From DATEDA01 sp963744255 (lineage in GTDB: Bacteria; Pseudomonadota; Gammaproteobacteria; Burkholderiales; SG8-39): a stretch of 64,000 nucleotides of DNA. Location of the stretch: NCBI GenBank assembly GCA_963744255.1, contig CAVUSZ010000035.1:1-64000 (forward strand). The letters run 5' to 3'. Below the pieces are notes generated by a model. That model was not told where the DNA came from. It was given only the letters and a program-made list of their open reading frames with translations, and did no database searches. Positions 51,566-61,429 of the stretch are shown here, one piece after another; the stretch's first letter is position 1; every line of letters begins with the position of its first letter. The position numbers were made by a program, and so were the translations under genes.

Positions 51566-54500
51566 CGGGACTCCTCGGCCAGCGGGAAGAGCGCCCGCAC
51601 TTCGGTTCCCTGACCGAGGGCGGTGTCCATCTCGAGCCTGCCCCCGGCGAGCTGGGCCCGCTCCTCCATCCCCGACAGGCCGGCGCTCTCGCCGCGCGCC
51701 GCGCGCGCGGCGGCGGCCGACAGGTCGAATCCCTGCCCGTCATCGCGGACCGAGAGCACGAGCTCGCCGTTCACGACCCGGAGCGTGACCGCGAGACGAC
51801 TCGCCCCGGCGTGGCGCGTCGCATTGGTCATCGCTTCCTGCACGATCCGGAAGCACGCCGTCTCCACGGCCGGGTCGAGCCGCCGCTGCGGCAGGCGGAT
51901 GTCGGCATCCAGCTCCAGCTCGGCGCGCACGCTGCTCCGCTGCAGATGCGAGCGCAGTGCCGCCTCGAGCCCGAGGTCGTCGAGGATTGTCGGGCGCAAC
52001 CGCGTCGACAAGGCGCGTACCTCGGCGATCGCGCTCTCCAGCAGCATGAGGCTGTCCTCGAACGCGGCGCCGAGCTGGGGCTGCGCGGCGCGGCGCCGCA
52101 GCGTCTGCAGATTGAGCCTGACGGCGGTGAGCACCTGGCCGAGCTCGTCGTGCAGCTCGCGCGCGACCGCCCGCCGCTCGTCCTCCTGCACGGCGAGCAC
52201 GCGTCGCGACAGCGTCCCGAGCCGGGCCGAGTACTCCGCGAGCCGGCGCTCGGCGGCCTTGCGCTCGGTGATGTCCAAGCCCGAGAGGACGACGCCGGTG
52301 AACTTGCCAGCCGCGTCGCGCAGCGGCCCCGCGTTGAGCAGCATCGTGCGCGACACGCCCCCCGGCAGCACCAGCTGGAGCTCGTAGCCGTGCAGCGCCG
52401 GCTCGCCGCGGCGCAGCCGCTCGAGGGGCAACTCGTCGACCCGCAACGGCCGTCCGTCGGTCGCGAGTCGCGCCCAGGGCATGTCGCCCTGGCGAAACCC
52501 GACGATCCGCTCGCGCGGCCGGTTCAGCAGCAGCTCCGCCTCGCGGTTGACGAGCTCGTAGTTCCCGTCCGCGCCGATGATCATCACCGCCTCGGCCATC
52601 GTCTCGATGATGTCGCGCAGGCGTCGCTCGGCGTCTTTGCGCTCGGTGATATCCGACCACGTGGAGACGATGCCGTCGAAGTTGCCGGCCGCATCGCGCA
52701 GCGCTGCCGCGTTGGTCAGGATCGTCCGGCGCCGCCCGTCCGGCGGCAGCGCGCACTGGTACTCGTAGTTGCGCAGGGTGGGCTCGCCGCGAGCGAGCCG
52801 GGCGAAGGGGTGATCTTCGACGCGGAACGGGGAACCGTCGGGTGTGAGCCGGGTCCAGGGCACGTCGTGGTAGCCGAGGCCAAGGATCCGCTCCCGCGAC
52901 ACGCCGGTCAGCTCCTCGGCGGCGCGGTTGAAGAGCTCGTAGCGGCCGTCCGCCCCGAAGATCGCGAGACCCTCGGCCATGGTCTCGATGATGTCGCGCA
53001 GGCGCCGCTCGGCGCTCTTCCGCTCGGTGATGTCGACCCAGGTCGCCACGATGCCGTCGAAGTTGCCGGCGGCGTCGCGCAGCGGCATCGCGTTGACTGA
53101 GACCATCCGCGGCCGGCCGTTCGGCGGGACGAACTGCATCTCGCGGTGGCGCACGGCGGGTTTTCCGCGGCGCAGCTGCTCGAACGAATGATCCTCGAGG
53201 CGACACGGCGAGCCATCCGCCTCGAGACGCACCCAGGGCGCCTGGTCGAAACGGACATCGATGATGCGCTCCCGCGGCATGCCGAGAATTTCCTCGGCGG
53301 CGCGATTGACGACCTCGTAGCGGCCATCCCTGTCGATCAGGAAGAGCCCCTCGGTCATCGTCTCGATGATGTCGCGGAGCCGCCGCTCGGCGCTCTTCCG
53401 CTCGGTGATGTCGACCGCCGACAGGACGGCGCCGTCGAGCTTGCCGGCCGCGTCGTAGAGCGGCATCGCGCTCGCGAGCACCGTGCGCGCCTGGCCCTGC
53501 GGCGTCACGAACTGCATCTCGTAGTCGCGCAGGGCCGGCTCGCCGCGGGCGAGCCGCGCGAACGGATGGTTCTCGATCCGGAACGGCGAGCCGTCCGCGG
53601 ACAGGCGTCCCCACGGGACCTCGTCGAACCGCACGCCGATGATGCGGTCCCGGGTCACGCCGAGCAGCTCCTCCTGCGCGCGGTTGACGAGCTGGTAGCG
53701 CCCGTCCGCCCCGATCAGCATGAGACCTTCGCCGAGGGTCTCGATGAGATCGACGAGCCGCTGCTCGGCGCGCCTGCGCTCGGTGATGTCGACACCGGTG
53801 ATGACGGCGCCATCGAAATTGCCGGCCGCATCGCGCAGCGGTACGGCGTTGAAGGAGATCAGCCGCGGCGCGCCACCCCCCGGCGGCACGACCTGGAGCT
53901 CGAGGTCGCGGATGCCCGGCTCGCCGCGGCGCAGCCGCTCGAACGGATAGTCCTCGTCGCGCAGCAGCGAGTCGTCGGCGAGACGCACCCAGGGCACGCG
54001 GTCGAAGCTGCGGCCGATGATGCGCTCGCGCGACGTGCCGAGCACTCGTTCCATGGCGCGGTTGGTGATTTCGAAGCGCCCGTCCGCGTCGAGGATCGTG
54101 ATCGTTTCGGTCATCGCCTCGATGACGTCGCGCAGACGCTGCTCGGCCGTCCTGCGCTCGGTGATGTCCACGCCGGTCATCACGATGCCGTCGAAGCCGC
54201 CGGCCGCATCGCGCAGCGCCGCGGCGTTGACCGAGACCATCCGCGCCCGGCCCTGCGGCGTGACGACCTGGAACACCTGGTCCCGCACCGTCCGCTCGCC
54301 GCGGCGCAGCCGCTCGAACGGATGATCCGCGAGGTCGAACATCGTGCCGTCGGCCGCGGCGCGGCGCCACGACACCGCGTCGAACCGCACCCCGACGATT
54401 CTGTCCCGGGGAACGCCGAGCAGCACTTCCTCCGCGCGGTTGGCGAGCTCGTAGCGCCCATCCGGTCCCATGATCAGGACGCCTTCGGCGATCGTCTCGA

Positions 54501-54936
54501 TGATCTCCCGCAACCGCCGCTCGTCCGCTTCGGCCCGCGCCAGCGCGTCGTGCCGATCCGATTCGAGCCTCCGGCGCGCCGCGATCATCCGGTTGAACTC
54601 GGCGCTGATGAGCGCGATCTCGCGCGGGCCGGTCTCGGGCGCGGATGCATCGGTCGCACCGGAGGCGGCGCGCTGCATCGCCGCCACGATGCCGGTGACG
54701 GGCCGGCTCAATCGCCGCGCGACGACCCACGCGAGCGCCACCGCGCTGAGGACGACGAGCGCCGCGAAACCCAGGGCGAGTTGAGTCGCGCGGTAGATCG
54801 GGTCGAGCGTCTCGGGCCTGGGCAGACCGGCGGCCACGTACCACCCGGCGAGCGGCAGCAGGACTGCCAGCGGGACGACGGCGGCCGCGATCATCGCGAA
54901 CAGTGTCGCGCGCAGGCTGACGGATGGCAGCTTCAT
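51562..54936 (-). CDS. Six-PAS hybrid-free sensor histidine kinase (NarX/FixL group)
   Basis: 1124 residues from ATG 54936 (an in-frame ATG at 54963 exists). Two transmembrane helices (about 5-75) and a HAMP segment (about 80-130) are followed by six tandem PAS/PAC units of about 130 residues, each with an opening like RLRDIIETMAEGL and an ending like GVDITERK. Then HisKA_3 dimerisation, with the phospho-His in VARELHDELGQVLTAVRLNL, and HATPase_c (GLSGMEERAQLAGGRLEMD). The PAS copies are similar enough to suggest tandem duplication. It pairs with the NarL-type regulator. Confidence 0.92.
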   Translation of the reverse strand: MKLPSVSLRATLFAMIAAAVVPLAVLLPLAGWYVAAGLPRPETLDPIYRATQLALGFAALVVLSAVALAWVVARRLSRPVTGIVAAMQRAASGATDASAPETGPREIALISAEFNRMIAARRRLESDRHDALARAEADERRLREIIETIAEGVLIMGPDGRYELANRAEEVLLGVPRDRIVGVRFDAVSWRRAAADGTMFDLADHPFERLRRGERTVRDQVFQVVTPQGRARMVSVNAAALRDAAGGFDGIVMTGVDITERRTAEQRLRDVIEAMTETITILDADGRFEITNRAMERVLGTSRERIIGRSFDRVPWVRLADDSLLRDEDYPFERLRRGEPGIRDLELQVVPPGGGAPRLISFNAVPLRDAAGNFDGAVITGVDITERRRAEQRLVDLIETLGEGLMLIGADGRYQLVNRAQEELLGVTRDRIIGVRFDEVPWGRLSADGSPFRIENHPFARLARGEPALRDYEMQFVTPQGQARTVLASAMPLYDAAGKLDGAVLSAVDITERKSAERRLRDIIETMTEGLFLIDRDGRYEVVNRAAEEILGMPRERIIDVRFDQAPWVRLEADGSPCRLEDHSFEQLRRGKPAVRHREMQFVPPNGRPRMVSVNAMPLRDAAGNFDGIVATWVDITERKSAERRLRDIIETMAEGLAIFGADGRYELFNRAAEELTGVSRERILGLGYHDVPWTRLTPDGSPFRVEDHPFARLARGEPTLRNYEYQCALPPDGRRRTILTNAAALRDAAGNFDGIVSTWSDITERKDAERRLRDIIETMAEAVMIIGADGNYELVNREAELLLNRPRERIVGFRQGDMPWARLATDGRPLRVDELPLERLRRGEPALHGYELQLVLPGGVSRTMLLNAGPLRDAAGKFTGVVLSGLDITERKAAERRLAEYSARLGTLSRRVLAVQEDERRAVARELHDELGQVLTAVRLNLQTLRRRAAQPQLGAAFEDSLMLLESAIAEVRALSTRLRPTILDDLGLEAALRSHLQRSSVRAELELDADIRLPQRRLDPAVETACFRIVQEAMTNATRHAGASRLAVTLRVVNGELVLSVRDDGQGFDLSAAAARAARGESAGLSGMEERAQLAGGRLEMDTALGQGTEVRALFPLAEESR

Positions 54937-54946
54937 TCCGGTCGCG

Positions 54947-54994
54947 CCTCGATCATGCCGCAAGCATAGACCTCGATCATGCCGCTAGCATAGA
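54947..54994. repeat. Two tandem 24-bp repeats
   Basis: CCTCGATCATGCCGCAAGCA... and CCTCGATCATGCCGCTAGCA... follow one another with one mismatch. They span the gap between trmB and the kinase start and each contains a potential ATG in the minus strand. Probably replication slippage. Confidence 0.7.
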
Positions 54995-55012
54995 CCAGGC
55001 GGCGCGACGGGC

Positions 55013-55690
55013 TCAACGCCTCCGGAACACGGCGTCCCAGACCCGGTGACCCAGCCCGACGCCGCGACGCTCGAATTTCGTTTCCGGCCGCGAGCCGGGG
55101 CGCGGCGCAAACCCGCCTGCGCTGTTCTCGAGCGCGGGCTCGGCTGACAGCACGGCGAGGATCTGCAGCGCGTAGTCCTCCCAGTCGGTCGCGACGTGCA
55201 CGTACGCGCCCGGCTTCATGCGCCCGGCGGCGAGCTTCACGAACCCGGGCTGGACGAGTCGCCGCTTGTGATGGCGCTTCTTCGGCCACGGGTCGGGGAA
55301 AAAAAGATGGATGCCGTCGAGCGCGCCGGGCGGAATCATCCGCTCGAGGACTTCCACCGCGTCGTGCTGGATGATGCGCACGTTCCCGAGGCCGAGGCTC
55401 TCGATCCGGTTGAGCAGGCTGCCGACGCCGGGTGAGTGGACCTCGATCGCGAGGTAGTCGGTCTCCGGATGCGCGGCAGCGATCGCCGCCGTCGTCTCGC
55501 CCATGCCGAACCCGATCTCGAGCACCTTCGGCGCGGCGCGACCGAACACGCGCTCGAGATCGAGCGGCTCCGGCGCGAACGGGATGCCGTAGACGGGAGC
55601 GAGCCGCGCTCGCGCCCGCGCCTGCGCGGCCGTGGTGCGGCCCTGGCGCAGGACGTAGCTGCGGATCGACCGGTGAGGGGGGTCGGTCAG
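55013..55690 (-). CDS. trmB: tRNA (guanine-N7-)-methyltransferase, probable CTG start
   Basis: 225 residues. It forms m7G46 in tRNA. SAM motif VLEIGFGMGETTAAIA, then HLFFPDPWPKKRHHKRRLVQ and HVATDWEDYA. The conserved N-terminus (TDPPHRSIRSYVLRQGRTT) is in frame upstream of the first ATG (55549), back to a CTG right after the thiG stop (TGACTG); no ATG, GTG or TTG lies in that stretch. A CTG start or a base error is therefore likely. Confidence 0.9.
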   Translation of the reverse strand: MTDPPHRSIRSYVLRQGRTTAAQARARARLAPVYGIPFAPEPLDLERVFGRAAPKVLEIGFGMGETTAAIAAAHPETDYLAIEVHSPGVGSLLNRIESLGLGNVRIIQHDAVEVLERMIPPGALDGIHLFFPDPWPKKRHHKRRLVQPGFVKLAAGRMKPGAYVHVATDWEDYALQILAVLSAEPALENSAGGFAPRPGSRPETKFERRGVGLGHRVWDAVFRRR

Positions 55691-56503
55691 TCAGCCCTTC
55701 GGGGCGATCACGCCTTCGATCGGGGAGCTGGGTGTGGCCGAGTACAGCTTCCTCGGCATGCGGCCGGCGAGGAAGGCTTCGCGGCCGGCCTCGATCGCCT
55801 TCCGCATCGCCTGCGCCATGCGCACCGGGTCCTGCGCCTTGGCGATCGCGGTGTTCATGAGGACGCCGTCGCAGCCGAGCTCCATCGCGATCGCCGCGTC
55901 GGAGGCGGTGCCGACGCCGGCGTCGACGAGCACCGGCACTTTCGCCTGGTCGATGATGAGCCGCAGGTTCCAGGGGTTGAGGATGCCCATGCCGGAACCG
56001 ATCAGCGAGGCGAGCGGCATCACCGCGACGCAGCCGATCTCCTCCAACCGCTTCGCGATGATCGGGTCGTCGCTCGTGTACACCATCACCTTGAAGCCCT
56101 CCTTCACGAGCGTCTCCGCGGCCTTCAGCGTCTCGATGACGTTCGGAAAGAGCGTGTGCGGATCGCCGAGCACCTCGAGCTTGACGAGCTCGTGCCCGTC
56201 GAGCAGCTCGCGCGCGAGCCGCAACGTCCGGACGGCGTCGTCGGCGGAGTAGCAGCCCGCGGTGTTGGGGAGGTAGGTATACCTGGACGGCGGCACCGCA
56301 TCGAGGAGGCTCGGCTCGTTCGCGTTCTGGCCGATGTTGGTGCGGCGGATCGCGACCGTGACGATCTCGGCGCCGCTTGCCTCGACCGCGCGGCGGGTCT
56401 CGTCGAAGTCCTGGTACTTGCCGGTGCCGATCAGGAGCCGCGAGGCATAGGCCTTGCCCGCGACCAGCAGCGGATCGGCCAGCGCTTGCGTGGGAGCGTT
56501 CAT
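55691..56503 (-). CDS. thiG: Thiazole synthase
   Basis: 270 residues. It forms the thiazole phosphate moiety of thiamine from deoxyxylulose phosphate, dehydroglycine and ThiS thiocarboxylate. The Schiff-base Lys lies in HELVKLEVLGD; LIIDQAKVPVLVDAGVGTAS and ELGCDGVLMNTAIAKA are typical. ThiS is 6 bases upstream. No TPP riboswitch is visible in the 84 bases before thiS. Confidence 0.96.
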   Translation of the reverse strand: MNAPTQALADPLLVAGKAYASRLLIGTGKYQDFDETRRAVEASGAEIVTVAIRRTNIGQNANEPSLLDAVPPSRYTYLPNTAGCYSADDAVRTLRLARELLDGHELVKLEVLGDPHTLFPNVIETLKAAETLVKEGFKVMVYTSDDPIIAKRLEEIGCVAVMPLASLIGSGMGILNPWNLRLIIDQAKVPVLVDAGVGTASDAAIAMELGCDGVLMNTAIAKAQDPVRMAQAMRKAIEAGREAFLAGRMPRKLYSATPSSPIEGVIAPKG

Positions 56504-56509
56504 CGGTGT

Positions 56510-56713
56510 TCAGCCTCCGCCGACGGCGACGACGATCTCGAGGCGGTCGCCGCTTGCGAGCGGCGTTGCGGCGTAGCGGCTGCGCGGGACGATCTCGCCG
56601 TTGCGTTCGACCGCCACCTTTCTCCCCGCGAGCGCGAGCCGCTCGAGCAGGCGCGCGACGTCGAGCGCGCCATCGAAGCGCTTCGTCTCGCCGTTCACGG
56701 AGAGCTCGATCAT
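56510..56713 (-). CDS. thiS: Sulfur carrier protein ThiS
   Basis: 67 residues, beta-grasp fold, ending VAVGGG so that the terminal Gly-Gly is present (with one more Gly). It donates sulfur as a thiocarboxylate to ThiG. First gene of a thiS-thiG-trmB operon. Confidence 0.93.
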   Translation of the reverse strand: MIELSVNGETKRFDGALDVARLLERLALAGRKVAVERNGEIVPRSRYAATPLASGDRLEIVVAVGGG

Positions 56714-56797
56714 GGGCCGGGAATCATAGCACCGGGCGGCGTTGCGGCGTCCCGGGGCGTCGGCTAGAGTCCGGCGAAGCGGTCAAACGGAGGAGCG

Positions 56798-57776
56798 ATG
56801 ATGCGATCCATACCCCGGGGGCGGGCGCTTGCGGCGCTCGCGCTCGCCGCATTCGCCGTGGCGGCCGCGGCGCAGGACTACCCCAGCCGTCCGGTCAAGA
56901 TCATCGCGCCGAATCCGCCCGGCGGCGGCTTCGATTTCGTCGCCCGGGTCGCGGCCGAACGACTCTCGGCGCAGCTCGGCCAGCAGTTCATCGTCGAGAA
57001 CCGCGTCGGCTCGGGCACGGTCGTCGGCACGACGGCGGCGGCGCGCTCGGCGCCCGACGGCTACACGCTCGTGGTCGGTGGCTTGAGCAACATCGCGCTG
57101 AACCCGGGGCTGTACAAGGAGCTGCCCTACGACCCGCTCGCCGATTTCACGCCGGTCGGTCTGATCGCGACCTATTCCTACACGCTCGTCGGCCGCAAGG
57201 ACCTGCCGCAGGCCTCGCTGAAGGAGATCGTCGAGCTACGCGCGCGCGAACCCGGGCAAGGTCAACTTCGCCGTCGGCGGCCCCGGTACCGGCCAGCAGA
57301 TCGGCGCGGCGATCCTTGCACGGCTCACCGGCACGACCTTCCATTTCGTGCCGTACAAGGGCGCGGGCGCCGTGTATCCGGATCTCCTCGCCGGGCGCGT
57401 CGATCTCTTCTACGACCTCACCGGCACCGCGCGGCCGTACATCGACGGCGGGCAGGTGAAGGGCATCGCCACCTCGTCGGCGCAGCGCAACCCGCTGCTT
57501 CCGGCGGTGCCGACGATCAACGAGAGCGGCGTCGCCGAGCTCGAAATGGAGACCTGGTTCGGCCTTTTCGCGCCTGCGAAGACGCCGCCGGCGATCCTCG
57601 ACCGCCTGCGCGCCGAGACCGCGAAAGTCGTCGAGCATCCCAGACGTCGTCGCGCGCTTCGAGAAGGCGACCGCGCGGGTCGTGCGCATGAGCCCGGAGG
57701 CGACCGACGCCTACGTGAAGGCCGAATCGCGAAATGGACCCGGCTGGTCAGGGAGGCCGGCATCACGGCGGAGTGA
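56798..57776 (+). pseudogene. Bug/TctC-family solute-binding protein, frameshifted
   Basis: Signal peptide to AAAA (about residue 23), then YPSRPVKIIAPNPPGGGFDF and the two TctC lobes. The sequence shifts frame near 57255 (EPGKVNFAVGGPGTGQQIGA appears in another frame), near 57640 (PDVVARFEKATARVV) and near 57730. All three parts together give a full-length 325-residue Bug protein. Either a pseudogene or three indel errors. Bug proteins bind dicarboxylates or similar ligands for TRAP-like tripartite carriers. Confidence 0.85.
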
Positions 57777-58010
57777 CGCGCGCGGCGACATCACACTTGC
57801 ACGTTGCCGATCTTCGGGCTGTAGCGGTTACAATCCAGGCGCTGGCGGGCGTCATCTGGTACAGCTTCCTCCGAAGCGAATCGAGCTTGGGAAGCTTCGT
57901 CAACCTCTGAACTCCACCCGTGTACCAGACCCCGAAGGCGCTGTGCGAGCTGCAGGCCGATGGCTTCGACTGGTCCTGATGCAGGTCTGGTGTTGGACGG
58001 TACCGCCCGA

Positions 58011-58084
58011 GCGGGCGTCGTATAACGGCATTACCCCAGCTTCCCAAGCTGGTGACGAGGGTTCGACTCCCTTCGCCCGCTCCA
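58011..58084 (+). tRNA. tRNA-Gly (CCC)
   Basis: 74 nt. Acceptor GCGGGCG pairs with CGCCCGC, followed by T and CCA. Anticodon loop TTCCCAA gives CCC. The T loop is TTCGACT. 57777-58010 before it holds no gene. No island is evident here although the tRNA 3' end is a common integration target. Confidence 0.96.
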
Positions 58085-58189
58085 CCGTAATTCCTCACTC
58101 CGGCCCGAGGGGTTGCGACGGAGCAAACCCGGCGTCTTGGTTACGTCTCGATCAACGGGCAGGGCGCAGGGCACCGTTGCAGGGATGGC

Positions 58190-60979
58190 TCAGGAGACCA
58201 CGTAGAGACGGCCCGAGCCAGGGTGACCGCGCAAGAACGCTCCGATCTCCGGTGACATCGACGTGAAACGCACCGAAAAACACATGCTGCTCCCCAACAC
58301 CGTCCCGACGACCTTGCCGTACAGAGCGCCGGGAATCTCCTTGCCGTCGGTGCCGATCAGGTGGATCTTGAGGTTGCTGAAGTTGGGAACCGGATGCTCC
58401 AAACGTGCTTCTGCCCCTTTGGGCGACAGCTTCGTGAAGCTTCCCTTGAGCGTTTCTGCACTGAGATGGGTTCCCTCCACAACTGCATATGTGAGGGGAA
58501 TCTCCTCAGCCAGCGGAACGAGTGCATCGACCGTCTCGGGCAAATAGAGCTTGTGCTTTCCGCCGATTCCCAATGCTTCGTACAGCGCGACCGGGTGTTC
58601 GACCCCCTTTGCTTTGACCTCCACCTGCTTTCCAATACTGAGGATACGTCCTGCCTCGTGCCGTGTGGCGTCGGAGATCAGGATCTGGCCGCCGGTGGTG
58701 TAGGACTGTATCCGAGAGGTCAGGTTGACGTTGCTTCCCACCACACCGTATTTCATCCGCTCGGGCGAGCCGATATTCCCCACCACCACTTGACCCGTAT
58801 GGACTCCGATGCCCATTTCCAGATCGGGTAGCCCTTCCGCCCGGTTCTGTTCGTTGACCGAGGCCATGGCCAGCTGCATCGCCACGGCGCAGGCCACCGC
58901 CCGTTGCGCATCGTCCTCGTGCCAGACGGGCGCCCCGAAGAGGACGAAGATCGCATCGCCGATGAACTCATCGATCGTGCCCTCGTACTGCTTGATGATC
59001 GCGACCATCGTCACGAGATAGCGGTTGAGGAGGGCGACGACCCGTTCCGGCGCCAATCGTTCGGACAGCGATGTGAAGCCCCGCAGATCGGACATCAGCA
59101 TCGTGACCGTGCGCTTTTCTCCACCCAGCTGCAGTCCGGTGGGGGAGTCCAGCAAATTGGCGACCACCTCGTCGGTCAGGTAGCGACCAAAGGTCTCGCG
59201 AATGAACCGGTTGCGGAGCTCAATCTGCGCGGCGAGGCGCTGCAGCTCGGCCTCGACCCGCTTGCGGTCGGAGATGTCCGCCCAGGAGCCGACGATCTCC
59301 TTCGGCTTGCCGGCCTCATCGCGCATGACGGTGAACGTATCCTGGATCCAGACATAGTGTCCCTTTCGATGCCGGAAGCGGTATTCGACGCTCCCTCCGC
59401 CCTTTTCGATCATGGGCGACATTTCGCCGAACACCCGGGAGGTGTCCTCGGGATGGAGGCGCTTGGACCAGAACTTCGAATCGTCGCGCATCTCCCACGG
59501 GGCATATCCCATGATCGATTGCAGATTCTCGCTGACGAACGTGCACTTGAAGTCGCCCGAGGCCTGATTGGTGTAGATGACCGACGGACTGGCCGCGACG
59601 AGCGTCTGCAGGTCTTGCATGGCAGCCCAGCGCTCCCCGAGGGCCTGCTCCGCCCGCTTGCGGTCGGAGATGTCCGCCCAGGAGCCGACGATCTCCACCG
59701 GTTGCCCCGCTGCGTCGCGCATGACCGTGAAGGTGTCCTGGATCCAGACATAGTGTCCCTTGCGATGCCGGAAGCGGTACTCGACGGCCCCGCCGCCCTT
59801 TTCGATCATGGGAGACATTTCGCCGAACACCCGGGAGGCATCCTCCGGATGGAGACGCTTGGACCAGAACTCTGAATCCTCGAGCATCTCCCACGGGGAA
59901 AACCCCATGATCGGGTCGACGTTCTGGCTGACGAACGTACACGCGTAATCACCCGAGGCCCGATTGGTGTAGAGGATTCCAGGCGTGACCGTCAGGATGT
60001 ACTGAAACCGCTCCCGCGCCGCGTTCAGTTCGGTCGTGCGTTCCGCGACGCGCTTCTCCAGTTCATCGTGCGCTTTCCGGAGCGCGTCCTCCGCCCGCTT
60101 TCGCTCTCGCAGGTCGGTATTGAAACCGACCGTCCCGACCGGCTGACCCTCGTCGTCGAAGAGAATGGACGCCGAGGTCAGGACCGGAATGCTTCTGGCG
60201 TCCTTCGCCCGCAGGGCGGTCTCGAAGCCCGCAACGGTGCCCCCGCGCTTCCGCATCTGGCGCATGACTTCCCTTGCCCGCTCCTCGCTGTCGTAGATCT
60301 GGATCACGCTTCGGCCAATGATCTCCTCCGGCCGGTAGCCCAACAGAGTCTCAGCGCCCTCGTTGAAGAGCACGACGTTCTCTTCCTTGTCCGTCGCGAT
60401 GATGGCGTCAGTCGAGCTTTCGATGAGCCGGGTGAGATACCGCTTCGTATCCTGAAGCTCGGCGTTGACCCGGAGGCCCGCCTGTTCCGCCTGCTTGCGC
60501 TCGGTGATGTCCGCCCAGGCCCCGACAAGCTCCAGCGGATGGCCCGCCTTATCGTGGATGACCTTGAAGGTATCCTGGATCCAGACGTAGCGCCCTTCCC
60601 GGTGCTGGAAGCGGTATTCCACCGTGCCGCCGCCCCGCTCGATCAACGGAAACATCTCGTCGAAGACCCGCGGCGCATCTTCCGGATGGAGGCGGGCGGG
60701 CCAGCACTTCGGATCAGTGGTCATCTCCTGCGGTGTATAGCCCATGATCGCGTGGAGATTCTCGCTGACGAAGGTGCACGCGTAATCGCCCGAAACTTGC
60801 GTGGTGTAGATGATTGCCGGACTGACGGCGAGCAGGTATTCCAGCCGCTGGCGGGCGTCTCTCAGGTCCGTCTCGATCGTCTTGCGCTCGGTTTCGGACG
60901 CCTCCAGGGCGCTGATCCGTTGGCGCAGGCCGATCAGCTCCTCCATGAGCTGCTCTCTTGTTTTCTTTTCATCTTCCAT
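58190..60979 (-). CDS. Multi-PAS class III adenylate/guanylate cyclase
   Basis: 929 residues, no transmembrane segment. A short coiled coil, then PAS/PAC 1 (about 45-165), PAS 2 of a different type (about 185-300), a coiled coil, PAS 3 and PAS 4 (about 345-465 and 480-600; nearly identical to each other and similar to PAS 1, each with VWIQDTF), then a cyclase domain with VTMLMSDLRGFTSLSERLAP, DEFIGDAIFVLFGAP and MGIGVHTGQVVVGNIGS. Metal Asp residues are intact. A C-terminal domain of about 100 residues follows that I do not recognise. A cytoplasmic cyclase sensing redox or ligand is likely. Confidence 0.92.
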   Translation of the reverse strand: MEDEKKTREQLMEELIGLRQRISALEASETERKTIETDLRDARQRLEYLLAVSPAIIYTTQVSGDYACTFVSENLHAIMGYTPQEMTTDPKCWPARLHPEDAPRVFDEMFPLIERGGGTVEYRFQHREGRYVWIQDTFKVIHDKAGHPLELVGAWADITERKQAEQAGLRVNAELQDTKRYLTRLIESSTDAIIATDKEENVVLFNEGAETLLGYRPEEIIGRSVIQIYDSEERAREVMRQMRKRGGTVAGFETALRAKDARSIPVLTSASILFDDEGQPVGTVGFNTDLRERKRAEDALRKAHDELEKRVAERTTELNAARERFQYILTVTPGILYTNRASGDYACTFVSQNVDPIMGFSPWEMLEDSEFWSKRLHPEDASRVFGEMSPMIEKGGGAVEYRFRHRKGHYVWIQDTFTVMRDAAGQPVEIVGSWADISDRKRAEQALGERWAAMQDLQTLVAASPSVIYTNQASGDFKCTFVSENLQSIMGYAPWEMRDDSKFWSKRLHPEDTSRVFGEMSPMIEKGGGSVEYRFRHRKGHYVWIQDTFTVMRDEAGKPKEIVGSWADISDRKRVEAELQRLAAQIELRNRFIRETFGRYLTDEVVANLLDSPTGLQLGGEKRTVTMLMSDLRGFTSLSERLAPERVVALLNRYLVTMVAIIKQYEGTIDEFIGDAIFVLFGAPVWHEDDAQRAVACAVAMQLAMASVNEQNRAEGLPDLEMGIGVHTGQVVVGNIGSPERMKYGVVGSNVNLTSRIQSYTTGGQILISDATRHEAGRILSIGKQVEVKAKGVEHPVALYEALGIGGKHKLYLPETVDALVPLAEEIPLTYAVVEGTHLSAETLKGSFTKLSPKGAEARLEHPVPNFSNLKIHLIGTDGKEIPGALYGKVVGTVLGSSMCFSVRFTSMSPEIGAFLRGHPGSGRLYVVS

Positions 60980-61429
60980 GGGCGCTGCCCCCCGTGGGCG
61001 ACAATCTCAGGACATTGCGGACTGCGCGCTCATGGCGCAAGCGGGCATGGAGAGGCGAGGCTCGAGACAGCCGTCTGGAGAAAGACTGACCCAACCGCTT
61101 TCTCCCGGCCGATCCATGCTCGTCGGATTGACGGAACCGTTCATGATTGCGGCCCCTGCTGACCGCGGCCGAGATCGTGGATGTCATCCGGCAGCCCCCG
61201 CGGGTGCTGGCACTGTCTCCGCCGGGGATTCTATTCCACGTGGCCGGCGACCTGCGGGTACCCGCTCCCGTCGAATTTGCTGGCCGGCCGTTGGGCCGAT
61301 GGCTCGCGCGGTCCGTTACCTCTGGCGCGATCGGCCGATTCTCAGCCTCGGCCAGCCCCGATCCTGCGGCATGCGCCGCAGCAATCTGCGTCGGTGGACG
61401 TGCGACCTAACTTCGGGCGATGGCGCGAA
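60980..61429. other. No supported gene
   Basis: Divergent side of the cyclase gene. Short open frames on both strands lack homology; one (about 61150-61300, plus strand) begins VLALSPPGILFHVAGDLRVP and has coding-like composition but no match I can name. It may hold promoters for the flanking genes. Confidence 0.4.

Noticed and set aside
51740..54844. A 1034-codon minus-strand frame within the PAS kinase
   Set aside because: Out-of-frame reading of the same repetitive DNA; Arg/Ala-rich without domains.
56714..56797. TPP riboswitch upstream of thiS
   Set aside because: The 84-base gap is too short and lacks the CTGAGA-type conserved motif.
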